Below, one piece after another: positions 45,769 to 56,458 of a DNA stretch of 64,000 bases. This stretch comes from Methylophilaceae bacterium (GTDB lineage Bacteria; Pseudomonadota; Gammaproteobacteria; Burkholderiales; Methylophilaceae), in NCBI GenBank assembly GCA_027488395.1, contig JAIYBT010000008.1, positions 1 through 64,000 on the forward strand, given 5' to 3'. The notes beneath the pieces are model-generated. The model worked only from the letters and a program-made list of their open reading frames with translations. It ran no database searches and was not told the origin of the DNA. Each line of letters begins with the position of its first letter. Position 1 is the first letter of the stretch. The translations under genes were made by a program, and so were the position numbers.

Positions 45769-46380
45769 TTAAGGCCAAACACCAACGCCAGTCCGCACCA
45801 CGTTTGGGGGATCTTCCGTCAAATCAACCACGGTAGTTAAGCCTACGTGCATAATGTCACTGTCCACCACGGCATCCACTTGATGCTCAAGCAGCTCACG
45901 GATTTCCCAGCCTACTGACAGCGGCTGAATATCCCCAGGCAATTGCAAAGTCATGCTTAAAACCGGCGCATTCAACGCTTGCAGTAGCGCTTGTGTCACC
46001 ACATGATGCGGCACGCGCAACCCGATTGAACTGCGTTTGGGGTGTTGCAACCGACGTGGCACTTCTCGTGTGGCATCCAGTAAAAACGTATAAGGGCCAG
46101 GCGTATAGGCTTTTAATAGGCGAAATTGCTGGTTGTTCACTTTGGCATAGGTGCCAATTTCAGCTAAATCTCGACACATCAACGTAAAAGGATGTTGCTC
46201 ATCGACTTGTCGAATGCGTCGGATACGGGTTTGCGCCTCTTTGAAATCCATTAAACACGTCAAGGCATAGCTTGAATCTGTCGGCATGGCCAAAATACCG
46301 CCCTGTTGCAATAATTGCACCGCTTGTTGGATTAATCTTGCCTGCGGATTTTGTGCATGCACTACAAAATATTGAGCCAT
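45769..46380 (-). CDS. Sua5/YciO/YrdC-domain protein
   Basis: 203 residues. GGILAMPTDSSYALTCLM, RIRRIRQVDEQHPFTLMC, YTPGPYTFLLDATREVP, SSIGLRVPHHVVTQALL and PVLSMTLQLPGD follow the YrdC-type fold. This branch (YciO-like) is usually annotated as L-threonylcarbamoyladenylate synthase, which starts t6A tRNA modification, but the usual KxR catalytic surface is only partly kept (the dsRNA-binding residues appear as RQVDEQHP), so it may be a paralogue. It lies six bases after the PHP gene. Confidence 0.88.
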   Translation of the reverse strand: MAQYFVVHAQNPQARLIQQAVQLLQQGGILAMPTDSSYALTCLMDFKEAQTRIRRIRQVDEQHPFTLMCRDLAEIGTYAKVNNQQFRLLKAYTPGPYTFLLDATREVPRRLQHPKRSSIGLRVPHHVVTQALLQALNAPVLSMTLQLPGDIQPLSVGWEIRELLEHQVDAVVDSDIMHVGLTTVVDLTEDPPNVVRTGVGVWP

Positions 46381-46386
46381 AGTAGC

Positions 46387-47238
46387 TTACTGCAAAAAGT
46401 CCGCCTCTGGCCAATCGCGCCACAGCGGTTCGCAACCGTGTGGCAAATCGGGCAGTTGGCCCATGCCGATAAAAGACATGCCTGGACCATGGTAATCAGA
46501 ACCTTGCGACGCTTTTAAACCAAAGCGGTGCGCAAGTTTTGCAAATTGCACAAATTGCGGGGGTTGATGGCTACCTGTCACCACTTCAATGCCAACCCCT
46601 CCGCAATCTCTGAATTCATTGAGCAATAGATGAAGGTTGATCATGCCTAAATCGTAACGGCCTGGATGCGCCAACACCGCCACACCACCACTTTGTTGAA
46701 TCAGATGGATCGCCTCTGGCAAAGCCATCCACTCGTGATCAACAAACCCGGGCTTCCCTTTCACGAGATACTTTTTAAACACTGTTTTTACATTTTTGAC
46801 ATGCCCAGCGTTCACCAAATATTGCGCTAGATGGCTGCGAGTAAGGATGCTATTGCCTGCCAACGCTTTCGCACCCGCATACACGTCTGCGAAACCGACT
46901 TTAGCTAAGCCTTGTGACATTTCAAACGCGCGCGCTTCTCGTGCCAAGCGCACACCTTCAAATACCTGCCGCATTGCAGCGTTTTCGGCATCAATCCGTA
47001 AGCCGACCACATGGATGGTACGTTTTTTCCAAGTGACCGATATTTCAACGCCGTTGATCAAGGTGATGCCATGTTGTTGCGCCGCTTGTCGTGCCCGCGC
47101 TAGGCCACCAACTTCGTCGTGATCGGTTAATGCCAATACTTTCACCCCACGCTCAGCAGCATAGGCCACTAACGCCTCAGGGGAGAGCGCACCGTCTGAA
47201 AAAGTAGAATGGCAGTGTAAATCGATGGCAACGGGCAT
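46387..47238 (-). CDS. PHP-domain phosphoesterase (RNase AM / YciV family)
   Basis: 283 residues. IDLHCHSTFSDGALSPEALV, ALTDHDEVGGL, GVEISVTW, VLAHPGRYDL and SQGSDYHGPG carry the metal-binding His and Asp residues of the PHP domain. Relatives hydrolyse 3',5'-nucleoside bisphosphates (including pAp) and remove nucleotides from RNA 5' ends. The insertion between strands (about 105-160) is typical of YciV. It heads the run to trpS and is divergent from yciB. Confidence 0.93.
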   Translation of the reverse strand: MPVAIDLHCHSTFSDGALSPEALVAYAAERGVKVLALTDHDEVGGLARARQAAQQHGITLINGVEISVTWKKRTIHVVGLRIDAENAAMRQVFEGVRLAREARAFEMSQGLAKVGFADVYAGAKALAGNSILTRSHLAQYLVNAGHVKNVKTVFKKYLVKGKPGFVDHEWMALPEAIHLIQQSGGVAVLAHPGRYDLGMINLHLLLNEFRDCGGVGIEVVTGSHQPPQFVQFAKLAHRFGLKASQGSDYHGPGMSFIGMGQLPDLPHGCEPLWRDWPEADFLQ

Positions 47239-47369
47239 GATGGTCTTATCAGCATGAAAAGGCGCAATTTTCGGCCGCCAAACGTGACAAGCGGCTTTAC
47301 AACTGAGTTTGAATCATAGCAAAATAGACGCTTCGCTCCTAGCAGCAATTCTTGAAGTCAGACACACGC

Positions 47370-47912
47370 ATGCAAGTTCTCACCGATTTACTTCCAGTGA
47401 TTCTGTTTTTTATTGCTTACAAAAAAGCGGGCATTTTTGTCGCCACCGCGGTTGCCATTGCCACCACTTTATTACTGGTGGTTTACAGCAAAATCAAGCA
47501 TGGCAAAGTTGAAAAGATGTTATTGATCAACGGCGCGGTCATCACGGTCTTGGGCGGCATTACCCTGCTGTTGCACGACAAAACATTTATCATGTGGAAA
47601 CCTACCGTGTTGTATTGGATCGGTGCGATCGCTTTAATCGTCAGCCGCTATGCATTTAAACGTAACTTAATTGCGCAGATGCTGAGCAAAGTGTTAGCGC
47701 CACCTGCGCGGGTGTGGGATCAACTCAATTGGGCGTGGGCATTATTCTTAATTGGCCTAGGCCTTTTAAATTTATATGTCGCTTTTCATTTTAGTGAAGA
47801 TCAATGGGTCAACTTTAAACTGTTTGGCGTCACCGCCATTATGTTTATCTTTATGATTGCGCAAGTGCTGTTGCTCAAGGCCTACTGGCATGAACAAGAT
47901 GCCTCCAAATAA
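47370..47912 (+). CDS. yciB: YciB, inner-membrane septation-related protein
   Basis: 180 residues from the ATG at 47370, with five predicted membrane helices. [20 protein letters not shown], then [15 protein letters not shown] and [21 protein letters not shown], are IspA/YciB signatures. It is linked to cell elongation, septation and envelope maintenance. yciI and bolA follow, a frequent order (yciB-yciI-bolA-ppiC) in Betaproteobacteria. Confidence 0.95.
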   Translation: MQVLTDLLPVILFFIAYKKAGIFVATAVAIATTLLLVVYSKIKHGKVEKMLLINGAVITVLGGITLLLHDKTFIMWKPTVLYWIGAIALIVSRYAFKRNLIAQMLSKVLAPPARVWDQLNWAWALFLIGLGLLNLYVAFHFSEDQWVNFKLFGVTAIMFIFMIAQVLLLKAYWHEQDASK

Positions 47913-47926
47913 ACAAAGGATTGTGC

Positions 47927-48226
47927 ATGCTTTACATGATTTTTGCCCAAGATACTGAGCACAGTTTAGCGCTGAGACAACAACATCGCCCACCGCATTT
48001 GGCGCGATTACACGCCTTACAAGCGGAAGGCCGCTTGGTGTTGGCAGGCCCATTGCCTGCCATCGACAGCACAGATCCGGGTGACGCGGGCTTTACTGGC
48101 AGCTTGATTGTGGCCACATTTGAGAGCCTTGAAGCAGCCCATGCTTGGGCACAAGATGACCCTTTCATGCATGCAGGCGTGTATCAAAGCGTCACCGTAC
48201 GTCCGTTTCGACAAACCCTACCGTAA
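47927..48226 (+). CDS. YciI-like protein
   Basis: 99 residues; AAAGGA stands six bases before the [28 protein letters not shown] and [13 protein letters not shown] followed by [15 protein letters not shown] show the YciI ferredoxin-like fold with the conserved His and Asp thought to form a catalytic pair. Its biological substrate is unknown. It starts 14 bp after yciB. Confidence 0.93.
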   Translation: MLYMIFAQDTEHSLALRQQHRPPHLARLHALQAEGRLVLAGPLPAIDSTDPGDAGFTGSLIVATFESLEAAHAWAQDDPFMHAGVYQSVTVRPFRQTLP

Positions 48227-48278
48227 TAAAAAAAATTCAATGTAACGTCACTTTATTTTCCCTAAGCGAGCATTCCAG

Positions 48279-48560
48279 TTGAACCCATCTCTACATGAAG
48301 AAATCCAGCAACGGTTACAAGCCCTCGCACCCAGCTATTTAGCACTCGTAGACGAAAGTGCACAGCATGCGGGACACGCTGGAAATGGCGGTGGCGGACA
48401 CTTTTTTGTCACGGTAAAAAGCTCGCTATTTTCGGGGAAATCCCTGATAATGCGCCATCGCATGGTATATCAATTGTTACAAGATTTAATGCCGCATCGT
48501 ATCCATGCTTTACGGATAGAGGCACTCATTGACGATGAATCGTCAATGAACACGCAGTGA
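48279..48560 (+). CDS. bolA: BolA family protein
   Basis: 93 residues with a TTG start and only a weak ribosome site, so the start is tentative. The core has GHFFVTVKSSLFSGKSLIMRH and the conserved His of the C-terminal helix (HRMVYQLL). BolA proteins pair with monothiol glutaredoxins to handle [2Fe-2S] clusters and affect morphology and biofilm growth. A tandem glycine run (HAGNGGGG) precedes the core. It lies between yciI and ppiC. Confidence 0.92.
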   Translation: MNPSLHEEIQQRLQALAPSYLALVDESAQHAGHAGNGGGGHFFVTVKSSLFSGKSLIMRHRMVYQLLQDLMPHRIHALRIEALIDDESSMNTQ

Positions 48561-48601
48561 ATTAACGCATCACTTCATATTTGTTTTTAAAAGGACTTTG
48601 C

Positions 48602-49411
48602 ATGAAATTTGTAAAACTATTATTAGCCATTGCTTGCGTAAGCGCCCTGTCAACAGCGCACGCCTTAGATGCAGATGCCGTGGCAACGGTCAATGGCAAA
48701 CCAATTAAAAAAACTTGGGTTGATTTTATTTTGCGTGATGCAGAAGCGCGTTCTGGCCAAAAAGCCAATGACAACATGAAAGCGGCTGTGATCAACGAGT
48801 TAGTAGGTTCTGAATTAGCCTACCAAGAAGCTCAAAAATCAGGCATTGATAAATCAGCGGATTTTGTCGCTAGTGAAGAACTATCGCGCCGTAAATTGCT
48901 TGTAAATGCATTTTTAGCTGATTTTATTAAAAAAAATCCAGTGACAGAAGCTGAGAAAAAAGAAGGTTACGAACAATACAAAAAAGAGCTTGGTGATAAA
49001 GAATATAGCGCCCGTCATATCTTAGTAAAAACTGACGCTGAAGCGAAAGCCATTATTGCTGATCTGAAAAAAGGCACTGACTTTGCAAAAATTGCCAAAG
49101 ATAAATCATTAGATCCAGGTTCTAAAGAAAAAGGTGGTGACTTAGGCTGGTTCTCACCGGCTGGCATGGTTAAACCGTTTGCAGATGCCTTAGTCAATTT
49201 GAAAAAAGGTGACATGACGCAAGAGCCTGTGCAATCACAATTTGGTTGGCATGTCATTAAACTGATCGATACCCGCGCCCTGCAAGCGCCCGCTTACGAC
49301 AAAGTGAAAGATGGCATTGAACGCACGATTCAACAACGTAAGCTTGAGAAATTCATGCTGAGCCTGAAAGAAAAATCTAAAATCGAAGTAACTGGTTTAG
49401 AGAAAAAATAA
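48602..49411 (+). CDS. Periplasmic peptidyl-prolyl isomerase (parvulin, PpiC/SurA-like)
   Basis: 269 residues; AAAAGGA lies before the ATG. A signal peptide ends at STAHA (about residue 22). A SurA-type N-terminal helical region (VNGKPIKKTWVDFILRD, then ELVGSELAYQEAQKSG) leads to the parvulin domain (about 130-235) with YSARHILVKTDAEAKAII, GGDLGWFSPAGMVKPFAD and FGWHVIKL. It should assist folding of exported proteins. The terminator at 49431 ends the yciB-yciI-bolA-ppiC unit. Confidence 0.94.
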   Translation: MKFVKLLLAIACVSALSTAHALDADAVATVNGKPIKKTWVDFILRDAEARSGQKANDNMKAAVINELVGSELAYQEAQKSGIDKSADFVASEELSRRKLLVNAFLADFIKKNPVTEAEKKEGYEQYKKELGDKEYSARHILVKTDAEAKAIIADLKKGTDFAKIAKDKSLDPGSKEKGGDLGWFSPAGMVKPFADALVNLKKGDMTQEPVQSQFGWHVIKLIDTRALQAPAYDKVKDGIERTIQQRKLEKFMLSLKEKSKIEVTGLEKK

Positions 49412-49430
49412 GCGTAACACCCTTAAAAAT

Positions 49431-49457
49431 AAGCCAACGTATCGTTGGCTTTTTTTA
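49431..49457 (+). terminator. Rho-independent terminator after the parvulin gene
   Basis: AAGCCAACG, loop TAT, CGTTGGCTT followed by seven T. Confidence 0.92.
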
Positions 49458-49606
49458 TATTGTTGCCCGCTTGACTGCATCAATAAACCAAACCCCTCTG
49501 TCACCCTGTTTATGGTACGCAAGCGGCTATTTTCAAAAGGTATTGCACATTGCCTGACCAGCTATCGTAACCAACATCGTTAGGAAATTTCGCGGTTGTT
49601 CTATAA

Positions 49607-49628
49607 AATCGGAACGGTTCTCATTTAA
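49607..49628 (+). promoter_or_regulatory. Candidate Fur box upstream of feoA
   Basis: The half-site GGTTCTCATTT, as in betaproteobacterial Fur sites (ATTCTCATT), lies 17 to 28 bases before the feoA ATG; the other half (AATCGGAAC) is poorly conserved. Position fits iron repression of feoAB, but the match is partial. Confidence 0.3.
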
Positions 49629-49644
49629 AAAACTCGAAATCGAG

Positions 49645-49896
49645 ATGCAACTCCATCAACTCCAACCCGGTGAACGCGCAGTGATTGCGCATGTACAATC
49701 TGAACAAGCGCTGAGTCAACGTCTGACCGCCTTGGGCTTTCGTCCTGGCAAGCAGATTCATGTGATACGGCAAGCATTATTTAATGGCCCATTACATGTA
49801 CGTATCGGCAGCACCGATGTCATTATTCGGCTCAACGATGCAAAAGCCATTTATCTATCTCCCATTCAGCCTTTCGCGGAAAATCACGCGCTATGA
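49645..49896 (+). CDS. feoA: FeoA, ferrous iron transport accessory protein
   Basis: 83 residues, an SH3-like fold. HQLQPGERAVIAHV, QRLTALGFRPGKQIHVIRQA and GPLHVRIGSTDVIIRLNDA are FeoA signatures. It is thought to bind the cytoplasmic face of FeoB and tune Fe2+ transport. The stop overlaps the FeoB start by four bases (ATGA). No feoC follows. Confidence 0.95.
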   Translation: MQLHQLQPGERAVIAHVQSEQALSQRLTALGFRPGKQIHVIRQALFNGPLHVRIGSTDVIIRLNDAKAIYLSPIQPFAENHAL

Positions 49897-51680
49897 AACG
49901 AATTGCATTATTGGGGATGCCCAATACCGGAAAATCGACGCTATTTAATCGCTTGAGCGGCGCTTCCGCCAGAGTGGGCAATTGGCCGGGCATCACCGTC
50001 GATTTAATGAGCGCAAAAATATTGGTGGGTGGCCACATTGCAGAGCTCATCGACCTACCAGGACTGTATGACTTGCACGGCTTTTCCGACGACGAGCAAG
50101 TGGTGCGTCATTTCCTGAGTCAGCACACCATCGATCTCGCCCTGATTGTGTTAAATAGCGTACAAATCGACCGTCAGCTATCGTTAGCTTTACAAATCCG
50201 CGCGCTTGGCTTACCGACTGTATTGCTGTTAAACATGGCCGATGAAGCCAAACGTGCGCAGATCAATATCGATACCGATAAAATGCGTGAACATCTTGGC
50301 ATGCCCGTGCTCGCCATCAGCGCGAAATATGGCGCAAGTTGCCCGGAAGCGCTTACATTAGCGGCACAAGTCATGGCACAACACGCACCCATCGCGGCCG
50401 CTCAAATCGCAGAAAAATTGGCTGAAGATCACCACATTGAACAAGCCATGGATACCATCATCACGCAATCGGTCAGCATGCCTGTGCAGCTCAACGATGA
50501 AACCACTGACCGCATTGATCGGGTACTGCTGCATCCAATCTTTGGGTTGCCCTTGTTTTTTGCCAGTATTTTTTTATTGTTTCAATTTATTTTTAGTGTA
50601 GGCGCCCCGCTGCAAGCGGGCATGGCTTGGCTTTTTGACAATCTGCGCAGTCAATGGCTAGAACCGGCACTCGCCCACCTCCCAAGCTGGCTCAATGGTT
50701 TATTGTTGGATGGCTTATATACTGGCGTGAGCACGGTGGCAGCATTTGTGCCGATTATTGTTTTGTTTTTCTTGGTCATGAGCATGGTGGAAGACAGTGG
50801 CTATTTATCGCGGGCTGCCTTTTTAATGGATGCCCTCATGGCAAAAATGGGCTTAGATGGCCGCGGCTTTGTCATGGTATTGATGGGCTTTGGCTGTAAT
50901 GTGCCCGCACTGATGGGTACCCGCGTGATGCGCAGCCGACCAATGCGTCTATTAACCATGCTGGTGATACCGCTCTCCTTGTGCTCTGCCCGCCTCCAAG
51001 TCTTTTTGTTCATGATTGCCATTTTATTTGCACCAGCCAAAGCGGCATTGGTGATGTTTTCGCTGTATATGGTGAGCTTTTTCACCATCTTTTTAACGGC
51101 TATCCTATTTAAACATCGCTACCAAAGTCATGAACCCTTTGTGTTGGAATTACCGCCCTATCGCTTCCCGACCCCGCGTCAGATATGGTTGCGTGGCTGG
51201 CAAGAGGTGAAACACTTTTTGCAGCGTGCCAGTAAATTTATCGTAATTGGGGTGTTGATGGTTTGGCTGTTAACCCATTTACCGATGGGCGCCACGCCGG
51301 CCAGCGCACAAACTTGGGCGGGCAGTATTGGACATTTTTTTGCACCAGTACTGGATCCGATAGGCATTGATACGCAACTGGCGATTGCGCTTATTTTTGG
51401 CTTTGTGGCAAAAGAAATCGTGGTGGGTTCTTTAGCCGTAATTTATGGTCTGCAGGGGGACGCCCTTAGTCAACAAATTGCCCTCAATATTGACTGGGTG
51501 CAAGGCATGAGTTTTATGTTGTTCACCCTGATTTATACGCCTTGCTTATCCACCATTGCCACCCTACGCACCGAAGCGAAAAGCCAAGCGTTTATGTGGC
51601 TATCGTTAGCTTGGTCGCTCACCTTGGCATGGATCGTCAGTTTTATGTTTTATCAAACGGCCCGTTTATTAGGTTATTAG
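49893..51680 (+). CDS. feoB: FeoB, ferrous iron transporter
   Basis: 595 residues, shorter than the about 770 of E. coli FeoB but usual for several Betaproteobacteria. The GTPase domain has GMPNTGKST (G1), DLPGLYDLHG (G3) and LNMAD (G4). The membrane part has two Gate regions (YLSRAAFLMDALMAKMGLDG, GFGCNVPALMGTR and VLMVWLLTHL, GFVAKEIVVGSLAVIYG) with the conserved Cys of GCNVPA. It imports Fe2+ across the inner membrane. The C-terminal extension of longer FeoB proteins is missing. Confidence 0.96.
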   Translation: MKRIALLGMPNTGKSTLFNRLSGASARVGNWPGITVDLMSAKILVGGHIAELIDLPGLYDLHGFSDDEQVVRHFLSQHTIDLALIVLNSVQIDRQLSLALQIRALGLPTVLLLNMADEAKRAQINIDTDKMREHLGMPVLAISAKYGASCPEALTLAAQVMAQHAPIAAAQIAEKLAEDHHIEQAMDTIITQSVSMPVQLNDETTDRIDRVLLHPIFGLPLFFASIFLLFQFIFSVGAPLQAGMAWLFDNLRSQWLEPALAHLPSWLNGLLLDGLYTGVSTVAAFVPIIVLFFLVMSMVEDSGYLSRAAFLMDALMAKMGLDGRGFVMVLMGFGCNVPALMGTRVMRSRPMRLLTMLVIPLSLCSARLQVFLFMIAILFAPAKAALVMFSLYMVSFFTIFLTAILFKHRYQSHEPFVLELPPYRFPTPRQIWLRGWQEVKHFLQRASKFIVIGVLMVWLLTHLPMGATPASAQTWAGSIGHFFAPVLDPIGIDTQLAIALIFGFVAKEIVVGSLAVIYGLQGDALSQQIALNIDWVQGMSFMLFTLIYTPCLSTIATLRTEAKSQAFMWLSLAWSLTLAWIVSFMFYQTARLLGY

Positions 51681-51825
51681 GCCGCCTGATTCTCTAGATA
51701 CGCTCGCCATGATTGAAAAGCATGATTTTTTGAATAAAAAATGGCACTATTTGAAGTGTTTTGTACACAAAGCGTCTTGAAATTGTTTTTTGTTGTTTTT
51801 TATAACCTTTAAGGAGAACTTAGCC

Positions 51826-52332
51826 ATGTTAAACAAACTATTTGTCGTATCGTTTGCATCATTATTTGCAATCAGTGTGCAAGCCGCACCCCACAGCCAC
51901 AATGGCGCCATGGAAAAATGTATGCGCGCAGCGCTGGTGAAACATCCAGGTAAAGTCGTTTCACTCGAAGCCGAACTGGAAAAAGGTCGCCCAATTTATG
52001 AATTTGATATTGTTGGTGATGATGGCAAAGAATGGGAAGTAGAATGCGATGCTAAAACCGCAAAAGTGTACGAAGAAGAAGTGGATGTGGATGCCAATAG
52101 TGAAGAATTCAAATCCAAAGCTAAAGTGTCTTTAGAAGATGCCAAGAAAACGGCATTAGCTAAGTTTCCTGGTCAAATCGAAAGCATAGAATACGAACTT
52201 GAAAACGGAAAACCTGTTTTTGAGTTTGATATTAAACAAGCCAACGGCAAAGAAGTCGAGGTCGAGGTCGATGCAGTGACAGGTCTCATCGGTGAAACTG
52301 AAGAAGAAGTATACGAAATTGGCAAAGATTAA
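51826..52332 (+). CDS. Exported protein with two PepSY domains
   Basis: 168 residues; AAGGAG lies before the ATG at 51826. The signal peptide ends at SVQAA (about 20). Two PepSY repeats follow: VKHPGKVVSLEAELEKGRP with YEFDIVGDDGKEWEVECDA, and KFPGQIESIEYELENGKP with FEFDIKQANGKEVEVEVDA. The second half is very acidic (EETEEE-like). PepSY domains are thought to inhibit proteases or bind ligands in the periplasm; a role here is not known. A terminator closes the unit. Confidence 0.9.
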   Translation: MLNKLFVVSFASLFAISVQAAPHSHNGAMEKCMRAALVKHPGKVVSLEAELEKGRPIYEFDIVGDDGKEWEVECDAKTAKVYEEEVDVDANSEEFKSKAKVSLEDAKKTALAKFPGQIESIEYELENGKPVFEFDIKQANGKEVEVEVDAVTGLIGETEEEVYEIGKD

Positions 52333-52353
52333 GTTGTTTCTTGGCAGTGAATC

Positions 52354-52385
52354 AAAACAGCAACCAATATGGTTGCTGTTTTTTT
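52354..52385 (+). terminator. Rho-independent terminator after the PepSY gene
   Basis: AAAACAGCAACC, loop AATAT, GGTTGCTGTTTT and further T residues. Confidence 0.92.
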
Positions 52386-52515
52386 ATATCCAACGTCTCA
52401 TTAACGGCGATATTCTTTGCCTGATGCTGGGCCACAGATCGGGGACATGACAGCGAAAAGGCACGCTTTCTGATAGAATACGTGATTATTTTTTACTCAA
52501 TTTAATTGCCGCCTC

Positions 52516-55500
52516 ATGTCCAGTCAAGCACACTTTCTCTCCCTATCTGGCAGCATTGCACTCTCACAATTTCGACTTGATAAGTTATTTCAACGTCTCA
52601 ATGAACATGCGCCCAACATTGCGCGCATCGACACAGCATTTGTGCATTTTGCGTTTAGTAGCCAGCCATTTCAAGCGCATGACATCGAGCGTTTACAACA
52701 AATTCTGACGTATGGCCCAATGCAGCAACAGGGGTTAACCTCAGGGGAATTGTTGCTGGTCATCCCCCGTTTTGGCACCATCTCACCCTGGGCGTCACGT
52801 GCTACCGATATTGCGCGCCATTGTGGCTTAGCGGATTTACTGCGGCTTGAGCGGGGTGTTGCCTATTACGTCTCCACCCACAATGGTGAACCATTGACTG
52901 CAGACGAGCGCACCTGTTTGCGTGCCATGCTGCACGATCGCATGACAGAAACCGTGATTACGCGTATCGAAGATGCTGAACATTTATATCATCATGCATC
53001 ACCCAAGCCTTTGTCGAATATTGATATGCTGGCGGGCGGTCAAGCGGCGCTGGAAGCGGCAAACCAAGACATGGGCTTGGCGTTATCCCCTGACGAAATC
53101 GACTATTTGTTCAACAATTTTAGCAAGATGGGGCGCAATCCTACCGATGTTGAGTTGATGATGTTTGCCCAAGCCAACTCTGAACATTGCAGACATAAAA
53201 TTTTTAACGCCAATTGGGTCATCGATGGCGTGCAGCAGGATAGTTCTCTGTTTGGCATGATCCGTAATACACATCAACTTAATCCTGGTCACACCGTTGT
53301 CGCATATTCTGACAACTCGTCTATTGTGGGTGGACAAGTGACACAGCGCTTTTACCCCAACGCGCAGGGTGACTATCAGTTTCATGAAGATCATATGCAC
53401 TACTTGATGAAAGTAGAAACGCATAACCATCCGACAGCGATATCACCATTTGCTGGCGCAGCGACCGGTGCTGGTGGTGAAATTCGAGACGAAGGGGCCA
53501 CCGGTATTGGCTCCAAACCCAAAGCAGGGCTCACCGGGTTTTCTGTCTCTAATTTGCACATTCCTGATTTCGCCCACCCTTGGGAAACGCCGTATGGCAA
53601 ACCTGGTCGGATTGCGAGCCCGTTGCAAATCATGATCGACGGACCATTGGGCGGGGCTGCTTACAACAATGAATTCGGCCGACCCAACATTGCAGGTTAT
53701 TTCCGTACTTTTGAATTAGCCACGCCCACCCATGATGGACATAGCGAGGTCCGTGGCTATCACAAACCCATCATGCTGGCGGGCGGTGTTGGCAATATAT
53801 CTGATCGCCACAGCCATAAACATGCCATTCCGGCGGGGGCTGCATTAATACAGCTCGGCGGGCCTGCCATGCTGATCGGATTAGGTGGTGGTGCCGCTTC
53901 CAGCATGGATACGGGTGCTAATACCGAACATCTCGATTTTGATTCGGTACAGCGCGGCAACCCAGAGTTGCAGCGGCGTGCGCAAGAAGTGATTGATCGT
54001 TGCTGGCAACTCGGCGAACACAATCCTATTTTAAGTATTCACGATGTGGGCGCTGGCGGTATTTCCAATGCGTTTCCAGAGTTAGTCAACGATGCCAAAG
54101 TGGGTGCAGTGTTTCAACTGCGCGACGTGCATAACGAAGAGCCTGGCATGAGTCCACGAGAGCTATGGAGCAATGAGGCCCAAGAACGCTATGTGTTAGC
54201 CGTAACCCAAGCGGATTTGCCAAGATTTGAGCAAATCTGCGCCCGCGAACGCTGTCCGTTTGCAGTGGTAGGCATCGCAACAGAGGACCGTCACCTCACC
54301 GTGGCCGACCGCCATTTTGATAATCAGCCAGTGGACATGGATTTATCGGTGCTGCTAGGCAAGCCACCCAAAATGTTACGTGACGTGCACTCGGTCAAAA
54401 AAACACTTCCAGCCTTGGATACGCGACACATCAACCTGCAAGATGCCGTCGAGCGCGTGTTACGCCTACCAGGGGTGGCTGACAAAACCTTTTTAATTAC
54501 CATCGGTGACCGTAGCGTAACGGGCCTGATTGCGCGAGACCAAATGGTGGGTCCTTGGCAGATTCCAGTGAGTGACGTTGCCGTCACCACTGCGGGATTC
54601 AACACCTTACAAGGCGAAGCATTTGCCATAGGTGAAAAAGCGCCGCTGGCCTTGGTCGATGCGCCGGCTTCAGGCCGCATGGCCATCGGTGAGTCGATCA
54701 CCAACATTGCGGCGGCAAGCATCCCATCGTTAAGTAATCTCAAACTATCCGCGAACTGGATGGCCCCTGCAGGCCATCCTGGCGAAGATGCCGCGCTGTT
54801 TGAAACCGTAAAAGCGGTCGGTATGTCGTTGTGCCCAGCCTTGGGCATCAGCATTCCGGTGGGTAAAGACTCAATGAGCATGAAGACCGTCTGGCAAGAT
54901 CAAGGCGAACAAAAATCGGTGACGTCGCCGATTTCGTTGGTGATCTCGGCCTTTGCCAATACCGATGATGTGCGGCAGACCTTAACGCCACAGTTACGTA
55001 CGGATTTAGGCGAAACCGCGCTAATTTTAATTGATTTAGGCAATGGCCAACATCGGATGGGCGGCTCCGCGCTGGCGCAAGTATTTGGTCATATTGGCAA
55101 CCAAGTGCCCGATGTGGATCAGCCAGCGCAACTCAAAGCTTTTTTTAGCGAGATTCAACGCCTCAATCGCGCGCAATCATTGATCGCCTACCATGATCGC
55201 TCGGATGGTGGTTTGTTTGTGACGCTGGTAGAAATGGCATTTGCTGGACATTGTGGGCTAGAGATTGATCTCAGCGCAATCGCAGGCGATCATCTATCTG
55301 TGCTGTTTAACGAGGAATTAGGCGCAGTGGTTCAAGTACGTGCCGACGAAGCAGATACGATTGTGGCAGCTTTGCGTCAACAGATCGGTGCTGCAGTGCA
55401 TCGCATTGGGCATGTGCAATCAGGGCACGCGATCAGTATTCGCCATGGGACCCTCCATTATCAAGCCTCGCGGATTGACTTACATCGGATGTGGTCAGAA

Positions 55501-56427
55501 ACCACTTATCACATGCAACGACTGCGTGACAATCCTGTATGTGCGCAACAAGAATATGACCGCATTTTAAATAGCAATGATGCTGGCTTACAGGCACAAT
55601 TAACGTTTGATCTCAATGAAGACATTGCCGCTCCGTATATTCAAACTGGGGTGCGTCCGCGCATGGCCATTTTGCGTGAACAAGGTGTCAATGGTCAAAC
55701 CGAAATGGCTGCCGCGTTTGATCGCGCAGGTTTTCACAGTGTCGATGTTCACATGAGTGACATCATTAGCGGCCGTGTATCGCTTGCGCAATTTGCTGGC
55801 TTGGTGGCATGCGGCGGCTTTTCTTACGGCGACGTACTGGGTGCAGGCGAAGGGTGGGCAAAATCCATCTTATTCAATCACCGTGCCCGTGATGCGTTTA
55901 GTGCATTTTTTGATCGAAGCGACAGTTTTGCACTCGGGGTCTGTAACGGCTGTCAGATGATGAGTAATTTACACAGCATCATTCCGGGCGCGGAACACTG
56001 GCCACACTTTGTGCGCAATAAGTCTGAACAGTTTGAAGCACGGGTCGCCATGGTCGAGGTATTACCCTCACCTTCATTGTTTTTTGCAGGCATGGCCGGT
56101 AGTCAAATGCCGATCGCCGTCGCACATGGTGAAGGTTTTACGGAATTTACTGATGCAAGCATGGTCACAAACGTGTTACAACAGCACATGGCAACGCTTC
56201 GGTTTGTGGACCCTGCATTGAAACCCACTGAAATGTATCCATTCAACCCTAACGGCTCACCCCAAGGGTTAACAGGTTTTACAACGCATGATGGACGGTT
56301 TAGCATTATGATGCCGCATCCAGAACGCGTGTTTAGAACGGTACAGCACTCATGGCACCCTGATCATTGGTTAGAAGATGGTCCATGGATGCGCATGTTC
56401 CGTAATGCACGACAATTTGTCGCTTAA
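52516..56427 (+). CDS. purL: Phosphoribosylformylglycinamidine synthase
   Basis: 1303 residues, the large single-chain form of Proteobacteria. The N-terminal domain is followed by two AIR-synthase-type halves with [38 protein letters not shown] and [15 protein letters not shown], and by the C-terminal class I glutaminase with [16 protein letters not shown] and nucleophile Cys in GVCNGCQM, then the His/Glu pair (MMPHPER). It converts FGAR, glutamine and ATP to FGAM in purine synthesis. It is monocistronic or leads to the small ankyrin gene 31 bp on. Confidence 0.98.
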   Translation: MSSQAHFLSLSGSIALSQFRLDKLFQRLNEHAPNIARIDTAFVHFAFSSQPFQAHDIERLQQILTYGPMQQQGLTSGELLLVIPRFGTISPWASRATDIARHCGLADLLRLERGVAYYVSTHNGEPLTADERTCLRAMLHDRMTETVITRIEDAEHLYHHASPKPLSNIDMLAGGQAALEAANQDMGLALSPDEIDYLFNNFSKMGRNPTDVELMMFAQANSEHCRHKIFNANWVIDGVQQDSSLFGMIRNTHQLNPGHTVVAYSDNSSIVGGQVTQRFYPNAQGDYQFHEDHMHYLMKVETHNHPTAISPFAGAATGAGGEIRDEGATGIGSKPKAGLTGFSVSNLHIPDFAHPWETPYGKPGRIASPLQIMIDGPLGGAAYNNEFGRPNIAGYFRTFELATPTHDGHSEVRGYHKPIMLAGGVGNISDRHSHKHAIPAGAALIQLGGPAMLIGLGGGAASSMDTGANTEHLDFDSVQRGNPELQRRAQEVIDRCWQLGEHNPILSIHDVGAGGISNAFPELVNDAKVGAVFQLRDVHNEEPGMSPRELWSNEAQERYVLAVTQADLPRFEQICARERCPFAVVGIATEDRHLTVADRHFDNQPVDMDLSVLLGKPPKMLRDVHSVKKTLPALDTRHINLQDAVERVLRLPGVADKTFLITIGDRSVTGLIARDQMVGPWQIPVSDVAVTTAGFNTLQGEAFAIGEKAPLALVDAPASGRMAIGESITNIAAASIPSLSNLKLSANWMAPAGHPGEDAALFETVKAVGMSLCPALGISIPVGKDSMSMKTVWQDQGEQKSVTSPISLVISAFANTDDVRQTLTPQLRTDLGETALILIDLGNGQHRMGGSALAQVFGHIGNQVPDVDQPAQLKAFFSEIQRLNRAQSLIAYHDRSDGGLFVTLVEMAFAGHCGLEIDLSAIAGDHLSVLFNEELGAVVQVRADEADTIVAALRQQIGAAVHRIGHVQSGHAISIRHGTLHYQASRIDLHRMWSETTYHMQRLRDNPVCAQQEYDRILNSNDAGLQAQLTFDLNEDIAAPYIQTGVRPRMAILREQGVNGQTEMAAAFDRAGFHSVDVHMSDIISGRVSLAQFAGLVACGGFSYGDVLGAGEGWAKSILFNHRARDAFSAFFDRSDSFALGVCNGCQMMSNLHSIIPGAEHWPHFVRNKSEQFEARVAMVEVLPSPSLFFAGMAGSQMPIAVAHGEGFTEFTDASMVTNVLQQHMATLRFVDPALKPTEMYPFNPNGSPQGLTGFTTHDGRFSIMMPHPERVFRTVQHSWHPDHWLEDGPWMRMFRNARQFVA

Positions 56428-56458
56428 ATGTTTATATAAAAATAGAAGGTTGGAGATT

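Noticed and set aside
54324-54881. 185-codon minus-strand frame within purL
   Set aside because: It is fully contained in purL and has no ribosome site; it is a shadow of the coding bias.
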